DNA from: a virus
Strand: one strand, 5' to 3'
Virus record (IMG/VR): IMGVR_UViG_3300042539_001365
Coordinates: 1-43,443 of that record
Length of the DNA: 43,443 nucleotides
Of the stretch, positions 22,131-32,055 are shown piece by piece; position 1 is the first letter of the stretch; each line of letters begins with the position of its first letter. The position numbers and the translations under genes are program-made. Below the pieces are notes generated by a model. That model was not told where the DNA came from, searched no databases, and was given only the letters and a program-made list of their open reading frames with translations.

Positions 22131-25100
22131 GCAGTTCGAAGGTACGCAGCGGGCAAGTCTATGTCGAAATCGGCGCCGATCCTTCGAAGTTTTTCGGCGC
22201 GCTGAAGAAGATTAACGCACGGATTGCCGGCCTAGGCCGCGACCTATCATCGATAGGCGCGCGCCTAGGCGGCGCCGGTGTTGGGCTGGCGGCGCCGTTC
22301 GTGGCGAGCATCGCGGCCGGCACGAAGTTTCAAGATACGCTGTTGGCGATCCGCGCATCGACCGGCGCCACCGCGGCGGAACTGGATGCGGTTCGCGCTG
22401 CGGCTATGCAAATGTCGCAGGCGCTCGGCGTTGGCCCAACGCAGGCCACGCAGGGAATGCTGGAGTTGCTAAAGGCTGGCATGAGCCTAGGCGACGTTCT
22501 TGGCGGCGCCGGAAAATCCGCGATTGAGTTTGCCAAGGTTGGCGAATTAGACGTTGCGACCGCTGCGGTGGTCATGTCTGACGCGATGACCGTTTTTGGC
22601 GTGTCGGCGGAAACCGCCGCGAACACGTTGAGCGCCGCGGCGGATTCGTCCAGCACATCGATTGCGAAAATGGCCGAATCGTTTTCGATGGTCGCCGCCG
22701 TGGCGGCGCAGTCGAATCAATCGATTGGCGACGTTTCCGCCGCGCTTGCCGTGCTGTCGAATAATGGCGTTAAGGGCAGTGACGCCGGCACATCGCTAAA
22801 GACAATGCTTTTGCGATTGAAGGCGCCGGTAGACGAAGCGCAGGAAGCGCTGGCGGAAATGGGCCTATCGGTTATGTCGTTCCGCAATGCGGATGGAACG
22901 ATGAAACCGATGGTGGACATTATTCGCACCATATCCGACGCCACGCGCGATATGGACAAAACACTGCGCGACGATATCTTTCGCCGCGTGTTTGGTCAGG
23001 ATGCGATTCGCGCTGCGGAAATCTTTACGCGGGTTGGCGTCGAAGGCTTCGAATCGATGACCGATGCGATGGGCAACGCAATGCCCGTATCGCAAAAGTT
23101 CCAGGCGCTGATGAGCGGCCTTTCCGGCGCTGGTATGAAGATTTCCGCCGCTATGGAGCGGCTAGCGATTGCCATTTCCGACGCGCTCGCGGGCGGCATT
23201 CAATCGACGCTGCCGCCGATCCTGGGATTGATTAATGCCATTACCAATTTCGCCACGAAAAACGCGGCGCTAGTTGCCACGCTTTCAAACGTAGCCTTTG
23301 GCGCGGTCGCTGCCGGCGGGGCGCTGGTGGGGCTGGGGGTAGTGCTGCAAACGGTGGCGTTTGGCCTGGGTGGCGTGCTGGGGGCTGCAAAAGCGGTGCT
23401 AGCGCCGGTGGGCTTGCTTGTGGGCCTCGCGTCCAGCCTCGCGACCGCGGCGGCATCCGCTGCCGTATCGCTCGCCGGGGTTGCCGTTGGGCTGGGTGGC
23501 AAGATGATTTCCGCCGCAACCGGGGCCGCGAGCGCGCTGGGATCGATGGCGGCGGCAATGGGTTCTGCCGTGCGGGCTTCGCTCGCGTTTGGGGCCGCAG
23601 GCGTCAACGCGCTGCGGACGTTCGGCGCGCTTGCGGCATCCACCGCGGCGGCAGCCTTCCCCGCGTTCGTCACCGGCTTTGGTCGCGCCACCGCTGCCGG
23701 CAGCGGGTTTTTCGTCGCCTTCGCTCGCGGGGTTCGCGGGCAGATTGCATCTATCGCGCTGTTGAGGAACGCAATCGGCGGCATTGGCGGTTTCGGCTCC
23801 GCGCTTGCCAGCGACCTTGCGCGGCTCACGGGGCCGGCTCGCCGCGCGGCTGCGGAGTTCGTCGCGATGGGCGTTGCCATTGGCCGCGAGGCGGGAACCG
23901 CCGTCGCCCGCTTCGCGGTCGAATCGACCGCAGGCATCCGCCGCTACGCGGCATCCGTGGCTACCGCGGTGGCCGCGACCGTCACCGGGGCCGCGCGGAT
24001 GGCTGCCGCGTGGGCCGCGACCGTCGCCCGCGCCGTGGCCGCGACCGTGGCGGCTGCCGGAACGTCGCTTGCGGTCTACGTTGGCGAGGTTGTCGCCGCT
24101 GTCGGGGCAACCGTCAGCGGGGCCGCGGCTATCGCCGGGGCATGGCTGGCGAAAACCTTCCCAGCGCTCACCGCTTTCGCTGTGCAGGCCGCAGCGTCCC
24201 TAGGGCGATACATTGCCCAGACGGCAGCCGCGGCGGCTGCAACCGTCGCTAATGCGGCCAGGATCGCGGCAGCCTGGGTAGCCGGCGGAATGCCGGGGCT
24301 GGCAGCGTTTGCCGGGGCGGCGGCTTCCGCATTCGGGGGCTATCTGGCCGGGGCCGCGCGAGTGGTCGCCGGATCGGTTGCCAGCGCCGCCGCGGTGGCT
24401 GCGGCGTGGCTGGCGCCCGCGGCGCCCATCCTCGCGATCGGCGCCGCCATCGCTGGCGCCGGGGCGCTGGTCTACAACTTCGGCGGGCAGATTCGATCGG
24501 CGCTCGCGCCGGTTGGTGATCTTGTCGGGCAAGCCGCCTCCGCGCTAGGGACGGGGTTTAATGCCGCCGTGGCCGATGGCGCGGTAGTGATGGGTGATCT
24601 TTACAGCACGGCCACGAAAACTTTCGGCGGCATCTACGAAGCGATCACCGCGGGCGACCTATCCGGCGCGATGGATATCCTTTGGGCTGGGCTTGTCGCC
24701 GGATGGCTGCGCGGCGTCGAAGCGATCATGTCCTATGTCGATCCGTGGATTACCGCGCTGCAAAACGTGTTCACGGATTTAGGAACGAATATCGCGATCC
24801 TTTGGGATCAAATGTGGACAACGCTTGCCACAACGCAAATCGGCGCCGCGATCATTGGCGTTTTTGACAACATCGCCAACACGGTAATGGCGACGTTTGA
24901 TTGGCTTGTCGCCAGCGTGCAAAAAGCCTGGATTCGCGTTCAAGGTTTCATTACCGGCGCGAAGGATACCGAAGAGCGCATCAAGGCGATCGACAACGAA
25001 AACGAAGCCCGCGCGGAGCAGCGGGCGCAGTCGCGGCCTGGGATTGAGGGCCGGCAACGCGCAGCCCGCGAGCAAGGCGACCAAATGAAAGCCGAAGCCG

Positions 25101-25654
25101 CGCAGCGTCAGGGCGCAATGGCTGCCGGCGCGGAGCAAACGAAGGCAGACCGCGAGCGCGAGAATCAGCGCCGCGCGGATGAGCGCCGCGCGGCTACGGT
25201 TGCCGCGGAAAGCAACCTTGACCAAAAGACGCGGGCCGGCAAGGAAAACCGCGTCCAGCGCGAGCAAGCCGCGGAACTAGAGCAAGGCATCGGCTCCGCG
25301 CAGACGATGGACGAATTGCACGACCTCGCCGCACAACTCCACGCATTGAACGCCGCCGGCCGGCTCACGGAGGAGGAGTTTCTGCGGATGCAGGAACAAC
25401 TTGGAATCAAGCAGGAGGAAATCGCGGCGCGCGAGCAAGACAACGCGGAGGCCACGCGGAAGGCGACCGAAGACGGCGCGCAGGCTGCGGGCAATGATTC
25501 GATGAAATCTAAAAGCGAGGTTGCCGGCACATTCTCCGCGGTCGCCGCGGCCGGCATGGGCTTCGGGTCAACGCTGCAAGAGCGGATCGCAAAGGCCACG
25601 GAGGAAACCGCGAAGAATACCCGCGATCCCAAGAAGCCAAAGGTGGGAGAATAA
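22127..25654 (+). CDS. Tail tape measure protein (TP901 type)
   Basis: 1175 residues. The first 400 residues carry the TP901-type core (AELDAVRAAAMQMSQALGVGPTQATQGMLELLKAG; SLKTMLLRLKAP; RDDIFRRVFGQDAIRAAEIF). Residues about 380-800 are long Ala/Gly-rich hydrophobic helices with several membrane-like segments, and the C-terminus is a charged coiled coil. It sets tail length, predicted at about 175 nm at 0.15 nm per residue. Overlaps the T stop and the next start. Confidence 0.9.
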   Translation: MSSSKVRSGQVYVEIGADPSKFFGALKKINARIAGLGRDLSSIGARLGGAGVGLAAPFVASIAAGTKFQDTLLAIRASTGATAAELDAVRAAAMQMSQALGVGPTQATQGMLELLKAGMSLGDVLGGAGKSAIEFAKVGELDVATAAVVMSDAMTVFGVSAETAANTLSAAADSSSTSIAKMAESFSMVAAVAAQSNQSIGDVSAALAVLSNNGVKGSDAGTSLKTMLLRLKAPVDEAQEALAEMGLSVMSFRNADGTMKPMVDIIRTISDATRDMDKTLRDDIFRRVFGQDAIRAAEIFTRVGVEGFESMTDAMGNAMPVSQKFQALMSGLSGAGMKISAAMERLAIAISDALAGGIQSTLPPILGLINAITNFATKNAALVATLSNVAFGAVAAGGALVGLGVVLQTVAFGLGGVLGAAKAVLAPVGLLVGLASSLATAAASAAVSLAGVAVGLGGKMISAATGAASALGSMAAAMGSAVRASLAFGAAGVNALRTFGALAASTAAAAFPAFVTGFGRATAAGSGFFVAFARGVRGQIASIALLRNAIGGIGGFGSALASDLARLTGPARRAAAEFVAMGVAIGREAGTAVARFAVESTAGIRRYAASVATAVAATVTGAARMAAAWAATVARAVAATVAAAGTSLAVYVGEVVAAVGATVSGAAAIAGAWLAKTFPALTAFAVQAAASLGRYIAQTAAAAAATVANAARIAAAWVAGGMPGLAAFAGAAASAFGGYLAGAARVVAGSVASAAAVAAAWLAPAAPILAIGAAIAGAGALVYNFGGQIRSALAPVGDLVGQAASALGTGFNAAVADGAVVMGDLYSTATKTFGGIYEAITAGDLSGAMDILWAGLVAGWLRGVEAIMSYVDPWITALQNVFTDLGTNIAILWDQMWTTLATTQIGAAIIGVFDNIANTVMATFDWLVASVQKAWIRVQGFITGAKDTEERIKAIDNENEARAEQRAQSRPGIEGRQRAAREQGDQMKAEAAQRQGAMAAGAEQTKADRERENQRRADERRAATVAAESNLDQKTRAGKENRVQREQAAELEQGIGSAQTMDELHDLAAQLHALNAAGRLTEEEFLRMQEQLGIKQEEIAAREQDNAEATRKATEDGAQAAGNDSMKSKSEVAGTFSAVAAAGMGFGSTLQERIAKATEETAKNTRDPKKPKVGE

Positions 25655-26529
25655 TGCCGGGATTAACCTGGATCGAAGACAAGGCAAGCCGCGCGGCGAC
25701 CATCGTGCGCGCCGGCACGCGCGGAACGGCTTCCTATACGAAGTCGTTCAAGATTTTCGGTAGCGACGATGATCAGGTTGTCCATGCCGACGTTTCGCAG
25801 ACCGTGATGGATAGCCTCTATTATTGGCAATACCCATACTCCACGGCGCAATGCACGGTCGAATCGTACACGCTTTCGTATTTGGGGGATCAGTGCTGGC
25901 AACTGACCATCAATTATGAAAAGAAAGGTGCGGACGATGACAACGAACCGGAGCCGCTGAAGCGCGCCCGCTCATTCGACACGGGCGGCGGCACGCATCA
26001 CATCACGCAAGCCATTTCGGAATCGCGGTTCGGCACGAACGCGCCCGATCAGAAAAAGGCAATCGGCGTTGACGATGAGCGCGTAGGCGGCGTCGATATC
26101 GTGGTGCCGGCGCTGCAATGGTCTGAAACCTACGATGTTCCGGCGCAATACGTTACAGCGGAGTGGATCAAGACCGTGGCTTCCCTCACCGGAACGACGA
26201 ATGAATCCGCGTTCCGCACGTTCGCAGCCGGCGAGGTGCTTTTTGTGGGGTGCAGCGGGCAACAGGAATGGGACGAAAAAAAAGGGGATGGGCCTTGGTC
26301 GCTCGCGTTTAAGTTTATCGCATCCCCAAACGCCGGATCGGGCGCCACGCTGCCGGCGCTGTCGATTGGCGATATTGCAGACATAGAGAAAAAAGGCCAC
26401 GAATATATGTGGGTGCGGTACGAAGCCGACGTATCACAAAAAACACTCATCAAAAAGCCGCGCCATGTTTATGTAAACAAGGTTTACCGCGACGGCGATT
26501 TTTCTAAATTGGGAATCGGCACGAACTAA
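25654..26529 (+). CDS. Tail tip structural protein
   Basis: 291 residues, TAATG overlap with the tape measure gene. Beta-rich with many Asp and aromatic residues (YYWQYPYSTAQCTVESYTLSYLG). Its place directly after the tape measure suggests a distal tail or hub protein. No sequence family was recognised. Confidence 0.6.
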   Translation: MPGLTWIEDKASRAATIVRAGTRGTASYTKSFKIFGSDDDQVVHADVSQTVMDSLYYWQYPYSTAQCTVESYTLSYLGDQCWQLTINYEKKGADDDNEPEPLKRARSFDTGGGTHHITQAISESRFGTNAPDQKKAIGVDDERVGGVDIVVPALQWSETYDVPAQYVTAEWIKTVASLTGTTNESAFRTFAAGEVLFVGCSGQQEWDEKKGDGPWSLAFKFIASPNAGSGATLPALSIGDIADIEKKGHEYMWVRYEADVSQKTLIKKPRHVYVNKVYRDGDFSKLGIGTN

Positions 26530-27317
26530 TGGCGGCGCCAAACGGACGCATTGAGCCGGGGCAGCCGTTGGAGTCGGCCATTTCGGCGCGCGCGTGGAAC
26601 CGCGCGCAGGATGCCGCCGATATTGTTCTTGGCGCAGGCGCTGGGATGAATGCGGCGGGGCCGCGGACGGCGATCGCTCCCTATGTTGTGCTGCCATGCA
26701 AAAACAATTCGGCGGAAGATGTTCCGCGGTACGGAGTGCTAGCAATAGAGAGTTTGGAGATTGAGCCTACATCAACGGCAAGCGATGCCGAAACGTTGCA
26801 ATTTCAATCGCAGCCCGTGATTCGCGGCGACTTGCCGTATGGCGAAGAAACGATTGCCGTAATTGCCATCCAGCCCATCCCCGCCGGCAGCGTTGGCATG
26901 GTCGCCGTGTCTGGCGTTGTGCAAGCGCGGATCGATATCAAATCGGCCTCGCATACGCTCGCGACAACGAAATACAACGAAGTCGCGGAAATGAAGACTT
27001 CCGGCTCCGTTGGGTATCCAATCATCTGGAAACAATCGGGAACCGGCGCCGGAAAATGGGCGCTGGTCATGCTGTCTTCGCGCGTTTCGCACGTTCCGCA
27101 GGGCATCCGGCTGGGCAAGATTTTAAGCACATGGGCCAAGGGATCGACAAAGACAGTCACGCGATACAACGGCGACGGCACGGAATACGAAGACGAGGAT
27201 TCTGATCCTACGTTCGAAGCGATTAACCGTTTCGCCACCGTCACGACAACGGCGCCACGCTGGGTGGCGTGCGCGAACATCGACGGCACATGGCATCTAG
27301 TGGCGGCGGAATGCTAA
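26529..27317 (+). CDS. Tail-associated structural protein
   Basis: 262 residues, TAATG overlap. N-terminal helix PGQPLESAISARAWNRAQDAADIVLG is of a type seen in virion appendage proteins, followed by beta-rich sequence with PAGSVGMVAVSGVVQARI. Function within the tail tip is inferred from position. Confidence 0.55.
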   Translation: MAAPNGRIEPGQPLESAISARAWNRAQDAADIVLGAGAGMNAAGPRTAIAPYVVLPCKNNSAEDVPRYGVLAIESLEIEPTSTASDAETLQFQSQPVIRGDLPYGEETIAVIAIQPIPAGSVGMVAVSGVVQARIDIKSASHTLATTKYNEVAEMKTSGSVGYPIIWKQSGTGAGKWALVMLSSRVSHVPQGIRLGKILSTWAKGSTKTVTRYNGDGTEYEDEDSDPTFEAINRFATVTTTAPRWVACANIDGTWHLVAAEC

Positions 27318-29731
27318 TCGAAATGCTGGCCGCAATTGCGGCCGATCCAACCGCGGTTCCGCTTTGGCTTGTGGTCGCACTGGCCGCGGGGATGTACCCC
27401 TTTGGATTTATGCTGGGTTCGGAGTGTAGCGCGTGCTGCGGCGCGTGCGGGCAATGCGCCGAGGGAACGCTGCCGGAAACGTTGACCGTTGCCATTTCGG
27501 GCATCCCGTCAACGACGCTCGGCCCGCCGCTTGTCACGCTTTCTTTCTCGTCTTGCTACGGCAGTGGTGCCGCCGGACACGCCGCGGCGCCGGTGCAGTC
27601 AGCGCCGGCCAGCGACTATGAAAATGACCGCGGCCCCATTACGGCCGCAACGGTCACAAACGGCGGCAGCGGCTACGCGAGGCTGGGGCGCGTGATTCCC
27701 ACCGTCACAGCGACCGCAGACGGCGGCAGCGGCGCGGAGTTATCCATAACGCTCGCGGCGGCAAAGGACTCTTGCAACCTTGACTATTGGAAAGTTTCCA
27801 AGGTTTCTGTGGTGACCGGTGGCTCGGGGTATGTTGACAATCAATCTATCACCTTTTCGGCTGCGGAGGGCGATTCGGAACAATCGGCCGCGGTGGCGCG
27901 GCTGCAAACAGTTCGCCTTGAGCCGGAAGCAACGATTGAGGTGAGTTCGGAGCAAGGCACAGGCGCGATGATAAGCGTATCGTTTGACGCTATCCCAGGC
28001 GATCCACCGCAATGGCGCGTCGATAGCGTCACCGTTGATACCGCTGGAGATTTGTACGTTACGGGCGACGTTGCCACGCTCACTCCATCCACGAACACGA
28101 TAACCGTGGGGCCGGCTGATTTCTTCGTGAAAGCCGCGCACGCGGAACCCACCGTTTCGGCTTCCGTTTCGACCACCGCAGGAACGGGCGCCGCGCTGTC
28201 GATCACGCTGGCGCCGGTTGTGTCCTACGATGGATCGGATGCGTGGGAGGTTTCCGCGATCACCATTGAAGATGCAGGCAGCGGATACGAGGTCTACAAT
28301 ACGGTCGATGTAATAGCGGATGATGGTATAACTCGGTATTCGTGCTTCGCATGGGTTGAATCCGTTGATGCTTCCGGCGCCATTCTGTCAATCACGCTAT
28401 GGAGCGGCGGCGAGTATCTAAAGGGAGGCCCAATCACCGCTGTCGAGGTTACTAACGGCGGCATCTACTACGGGGATTCCGGCGAGGCGGATAGTGTCGA
28501 TATCGATGAAGGCGGCTCTTACTACCGCGAAGATGCGGACGAACCGCCATATGTTGCGGAGGTCACTGCAAGCGCCTCTAACATTGCCCCAAGCAACGGG
28601 AGTGGGGCAGTTCTGTCTGGTGTGGTCGATGACGATCCAGAGAGCGAGACGTTTGGGCAGATCACGGGGGTCAACGTAGATGAAGGCGGCGACGGTTATC
28701 TGGCGCACGAAGTGTTTGAGAGTTGCCTCAACAGGTTCAACGGCCGATCCATCGTCGTGAAGCGGAAATACACATACTGGTCGGCTTCGATCTACGGGTT
28801 CTTCCCGATGGCAGGTTCGCCTGACGAATGTACCTACGGATACACATGCGCCAACATCGACAGTTGCGCGTTGGAAGCCGAAGCCGTGCTAGTGCAGTAT
28901 CGCGGGCCGGATGAACCAATGACCATCAATCTGTATTTGCATCAACGCGGGCAGGGGAATCTGCCGCTGGGTGGCGGTTATTTGTATCATGCGGCCTATG
29001 GCTACTTCGTAGCATCGGAGAACGTACAGGATTGCTCCGAAATTGACATCACGGCAAACGGCTTGCCAGTTCCGGCTTGGTCACATCCTGCAACGCAATC
29101 GACAGACGGCGCGACGGCGCACGTTCAAAGCGGCGGCGAATACGAGGAAGTGGACGCATGTAGGCGGATTTCGGCCGAAGACATGAATGCCCTTTACGCC
29201 GAAGTCACCTGGGGAGCCTTTTCTTCAAGCAGCGCAGACTCCGGTAGTGGGTGTGGATGGAGTTCGTCCGTTTCCATTGGTGGACAAGTAGATACCACCG
29301 GGCAGTGGTGCGAGGACTGGAAGGATATATTTGCGTCGGTAGGTGGACGATGCTTCGAATACCACGCCTTGCCTAGCGTCACCCTTCGCATTGTTCGCAC
29401 TGATACATGCGGATGGGAATGGAACAATCAGCCGGGATGGTTTCAAGACGGTTCTTTTGTGTGTGGCACGATTGAGCGGATGGTCGGGTTCGGCGGAAAC
29501 TGGAACAACACATACCGCCAATGCTTATGGTGCTATCCGATACTTCGTATCGTGCATGACGAAGAAACCATGACCCCGATCAGCATTGAACTAGGTGATG
29601 CCGTATTTAGCACATGGGGGCCGGGTGCGTGGTGGTTAGAAAACTACGACCCAGAAGGGAAATACATGACCGAGGATGCTGTCTGCCAAGACCCAGGGAA
29701 GCCGACTTTCACCTTCTCGGTGCTGCCGTGA
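27311..29731 (+). CDS. Large tail protein with membrane-like helix, Cys cluster and GGSGY repeats
   Basis: 806 residues from the ATG overlapping the previous stop. An N-terminal hydrophobic segment (PLWLVVALAAGMYPFGFML) is followed by the cysteine cluster CSACCGACGQC. Several repeats of the form ITAATVTNGGSGY (VTGGSGYVDN, EDAGSGYEV, VTNGGIYYG, VDEGGDGYL) occupy residues about 120-460. The C-terminal third is rich in Cys and Trp. Probably a tail fibre or adhesin. The membrane-like helix is unusual for a tail protein and may insert into the host envelope. Confidence 0.6.
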   Translation: MLIEMLAAIAADPTAVPLWLVVALAAGMYPFGFMLGSECSACCGACGQCAEGTLPETLTVAISGIPSTTLGPPLVTLSFSSCYGSGAAGHAAAPVQSAPASDYENDRGPITAATVTNGGSGYARLGRVIPTVTATADGGSGAELSITLAAAKDSCNLDYWKVSKVSVVTGGSGYVDNQSITFSAAEGDSEQSAAVARLQTVRLEPEATIEVSSEQGTGAMISVSFDAIPGDPPQWRVDSVTVDTAGDLYVTGDVATLTPSTNTITVGPADFFVKAAHAEPTVSASVSTTAGTGAALSITLAPVVSYDGSDAWEVSAITIEDAGSGYEVYNTVDVIADDGITRYSCFAWVESVDASGAILSITLWSGGEYLKGGPITAVEVTNGGIYYGDSGEADSVDIDEGGSYYREDADEPPYVAEVTASASNIAPSNGSGAVLSGVVDDDPESETFGQITGVNVDEGGDGYLAHEVFESCLNRFNGRSIVVKRKYTYWSASIYGFFPMAGSPDECTYGYTCANIDSCALEAEAVLVQYRGPDEPMTINLYLHQRGQGNLPLGGGYLYHAAYGYFVASENVQDCSEIDITANGLPVPAWSHPATQSTDGATAHVQSGGEYEEVDACRRISAEDMNALYAEVTWGAFSSSSADSGSGCGWSSSVSIGGQVDTTGQWCEDWKDIFASVGGRCFEYHALPSVTLRIVRTDTCGWEWNNQPGWFQDGSFVCGTIERMVGFGGNWNNTYRQCLWCYPILRIVHDEETMTPISIELGDAVFSTWGPGAWWLENYDPEGKYMTEDAVCQDPGKPTFTFSVLP

Positions 29732-30099
29732 TTCGCTGCCACCGAAAGCACCTTGAAGCGCGGTGCGAGCAGCGTGGCTATACGCTCGCGGAGGTGATGC
29801 CGTGCGTGGTCGAGCAGGACGGCGACCGCTGGCTCGTTGACGTTGACCACCCTGCCTACCCGCGGCCGAAAACTGACGATTGGAGGCCGATTGACGTTGG
29901 CGCGCTGGTGGAGCGCGGGCTTACCGCGATCGGCATCACGCAAGAGCGCGTCGAGAAATGGACGCGAACGGCCGGCAGGCCGGGGGGCTGCGGCTGCGCC
30001 GCCCGAAAGCGGTGGCTTACGGAGGCCGGGAACCGTGCGCAATATGCGGTCAGGGATGCCGCGAGGGCCGCGCAGCACTTCTATTTCGGCTCGCACTAG
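29728..30099 (+). CDS. Small cysteine-containing protein
   Basis: 123 residues from a GTG overlapping the previous stop (GTGA). Starts with Cys/His pairs (IRCHRKHLEARCEQRGYTLAEVMPCVV) and contains GRPGGCGCAARK, so a metal-binding fold is possible. The stop TAG is the first codon of the fourth spaced motif. Function unknown. Confidence 0.6.
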   Translation: MIRCHRKHLEARCEQRGYTLAEVMPCVVEQDGDRWLVDVDHPAYPRPKTDDWRPIDVGALVERGLTAIGITQERVEKWTRTAGRPGGCGCAARKRWLTEAGNRAQYAVRDAARAAQHFYFGSH

Positions 30100-30132
30100 A
30101 CCGGCCGGAACCCCTCCGCGGCCCCGTATAAC
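30097..30132 (+). promoter_or_regulatory. Late intergenic motif, copy 4
   Basis: TAGACC (including the stop codon), 24 bases, TATAAC, then six bases to the ATG at 30139. This copy has the best -10-like hexamer and would give a leaderless mRNA. Confidence 0.55.
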
Positions 30133-30138
30133 CGCGGC

Positions 30139-30417
30139 ATGGCTAGCGCGCGGACGATCTACGTTAACGGCGAGCGCTGGACGATTCGCCATTGCCGCGT
30201 ACCAAAAACGATACACGGCGATTGTGACTACAACACGCGCACTATCCGCGTGTCGAGCAAACTCCACGGCGAAGATTTCCTAAACGTGTTGCTACACGAA
30301 TGGATACACGCGCGGTGGCCTGATTTCTCCGAATCCGTGGTTTCGGAATCCGCGGACGAACTTTCCGCGGTCATTCACGCCTACCGCTTCCGGCAGCCTG
30401 ACGATCAAGAGGATTAA
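30139..30417 (+). CDS. HExxH metallopeptidase-like protein
   Basis: 92 residues. LLHEWIHARW contains the zinc-binding HExxH motif (HEWIH), followed by SESADELSAVI, where a Glu could be the third ligand. It resembles a minimal zincin/SprT-like fold. A small peptidase near lysis and tail genes could process a virion or cell-envelope protein. The stop abuts the next ATG. Confidence 0.65.
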   Translation: MASARTIYVNGERWTIRHCRVPKTIHGDCDYNTRTIRVSSKLHGEDFLNVLLHEWIHARWPDFSESVVSESADELSAVIHAYRFRQPDDQED

Positions 30418-31413
30418 ATGCCACTCGACCCGATCGCGCGAATTGCGCAACGCATCATCGCTCGCTACCCTGACCATCCGGCGCGATCGCTCGCGCGGGC
30501 GCTGGTCGAGAAATCAAACGGCGCGATTACGCTAGACGCGGCGCGCTCGCGGGTGCGCCGCGAACTTGGGTTGATAAACAACAAGGGGCGCAAACAGCCG
30601 GCATTCAAACGCGCCCCGCGCGAGCCTGGGCAGGGCATCGCGGCCCCGGTTTCCGTGGCGAAGCCGTGGCTGCGATATGAGTTCCCCGCAACCGGCCCCG
30701 TTGGCATCTTGTCGGATATCCACATTCCCTACCATTCCGATTTCGCGCTCGCGGCTGCGGTGGCAAAACTCAAGCGTGATAAGGTGCGCGGCATCCTCAT
30801 CAACGGGGATGCGGTTGATTTCTATTCGATTTCGCGATGGGAAAAGAATCCCGCGGAACGCGATTTCAAACGCGAACTAGATCAGTCGCGCCAATTTTTC
30901 GCGTGGCTGCGGCAAGAGTTCCGCCGGATTCCGATCGTTCTCAAATTGGGAAACCATGAGGAACGTTGGCAATCGTGGCTCTTTCAGCATGCGCCGGAAA
31001 TCTCCGATATGCCGGAAATGGGGCTATCGAATTGGCTGCATCTTGCGCGACACGGCATCGATCTAGTCGAGGATCAACGCCCGGTCATGCTGGGAAAACT
31101 CACCGTGCTGCACGGCCACGAATTGCCGCGGCAACTTGCGTCCCCCGTCAACGCCGCGCGGGGCGCGTGGGTGCGGACAAAAACAACCGTGCTAGTCGGG
31201 CATCATCACCGCACCAGCGGACACAGTGAGCCGAATATGTGGCACGAAGAAACGTTTTCGTGGTCTTGCGGCTGCCTTGCTGACCTCACCCCGGCCTATT
31301 CGGTTATCAACTCTTGGAATCATGGCTTCGCCATTTGCGACGTTGGCGCCGGCGGTTCCTTCGATGTGCGCAACTATCGCATTGCCGACGATGGTTCGGT
31401 TAGGTCTTCCTAA
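30418..31413 (+). CDS. Metallophosphoesterase
   Basis: 331 residues. A short helix-turn-helix-like N-terminus (IARIAQRIIARYPDHPARSLARAL) precedes a calcineurin-like phosphoesterase domain with all motifs: SDIHIPYH (DxH), NGDAVD (GDxxD), GNHEER (GNHE), HGHE and VGHHH. Two metal ions would be held for hydrolysis of phosphomonoesters or phosphodiesters; the substrate is unknown. No gap separates it from the peptidase gene. Confidence 0.85.
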   Translation: MPLDPIARIAQRIIARYPDHPARSLARALVEKSNGAITLDAARSRVRRELGLINNKGRKQPAFKRAPREPGQGIAAPVSVAKPWLRYEFPATGPVGILSDIHIPYHSDFALAAAVAKLKRDKVRGILINGDAVDFYSISRWEKNPAERDFKRELDQSRQFFAWLRQEFRRIPIVLKLGNHEERWQSWLFQHAPEISDMPEMGLSNWLHLARHGIDLVEDQRPVMLGKLTVLHGHELPRQLASPVNAARGAWVRTKTTVLVGHHHRTSGHSEPNMWHEETFSWSCGCLADLTPAYSVINSWNHGFAICDVGAGGSFDVRNYRIADDGSVRSS

Positions 31414-31443
31414 ACTCTGGCATTGCAGGGCTTCGCGTGGATA

Positions 31444-32055
31444 ATGGCGCTGCCGTATAAACTCAATGACGAGTATTTCGCGGCAGCCAAGCGCCGCGCG
31501 TTGCGGTTCGCGGGCTGCCTTGACGCGGGAACGTCTGGCAGCCTCGCGGCCGATGTGCTGCGGTTGCTGGGCTATATCGATGGGCTGCAAAAGGAGTTGC
31601 AAGCGATGAAACTAGACACGCAAGCCGGCATCCTGCCGCCGGTCGCGGAAGCGGCCACGGATGCCCACCCTTCCGATTGGATTCTGCGCGGGGATCGCGA
31701 GTTGCGAGCCGGCCGCGAGGAACCGCGCGAGCCGGCGCCGCGGATGCTGGGGGATGGGCTAACCGCGGCTGCCGAAAGCGAGGCGGAACGGCTGTTGCGG
31801 CTGGCCGCGGACACGACGCGCGAACGGCGGGCGAACTACTCGCCGCCGCGCGAGCATTTCGCGCGGACGGTTGGCGCGATCAATGCAATTTTCGCGGCGA
31901 AACTCCGCGAGCCGTTCACGGCTGCGGATTGGGCTTTGATTATGATTCTCGACAAAGCCGCGCGGCATCAAGGCGACCGGAAAACGAACGATACCCCCGT
32001 CGATATCGCGGGCTATGCCGGCTGCCTTGCCGAATGCGAAGCCGGCGAACCATAG
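31444..32055 (+). CDS. DUF6378-like protein
   Basis: 203 residues. The C-terminal part (RANYSPPREHFARTVGAINAIF ... FTAADWALIMILDKAARHQGDRKTNDTPVDIAGYAG) matches DUF6378, found in many phages. The N-terminal 110 residues are helical with a coiled coil. No good ribosome-binding site is seen; the ATG at 31444 is chosen as the first ATG. Confidence 0.7.
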   Translation: MALPYKLNDEYFAAAKRRALRFAGCLDAGTSGSLAADVLRLLGYIDGLQKELQAMKLDTQAGILPPVAEAATDAHPSDWILRGDRELRAGREEPREPAPRMLGDGLTAAAESEAERLLRLAADTTRERRANYSPPREHFARTVGAINAIFAAKLREPFTAADWALIMILDKAARHQGDRKTNDTPVDIAGYAGCLAECEAGEP

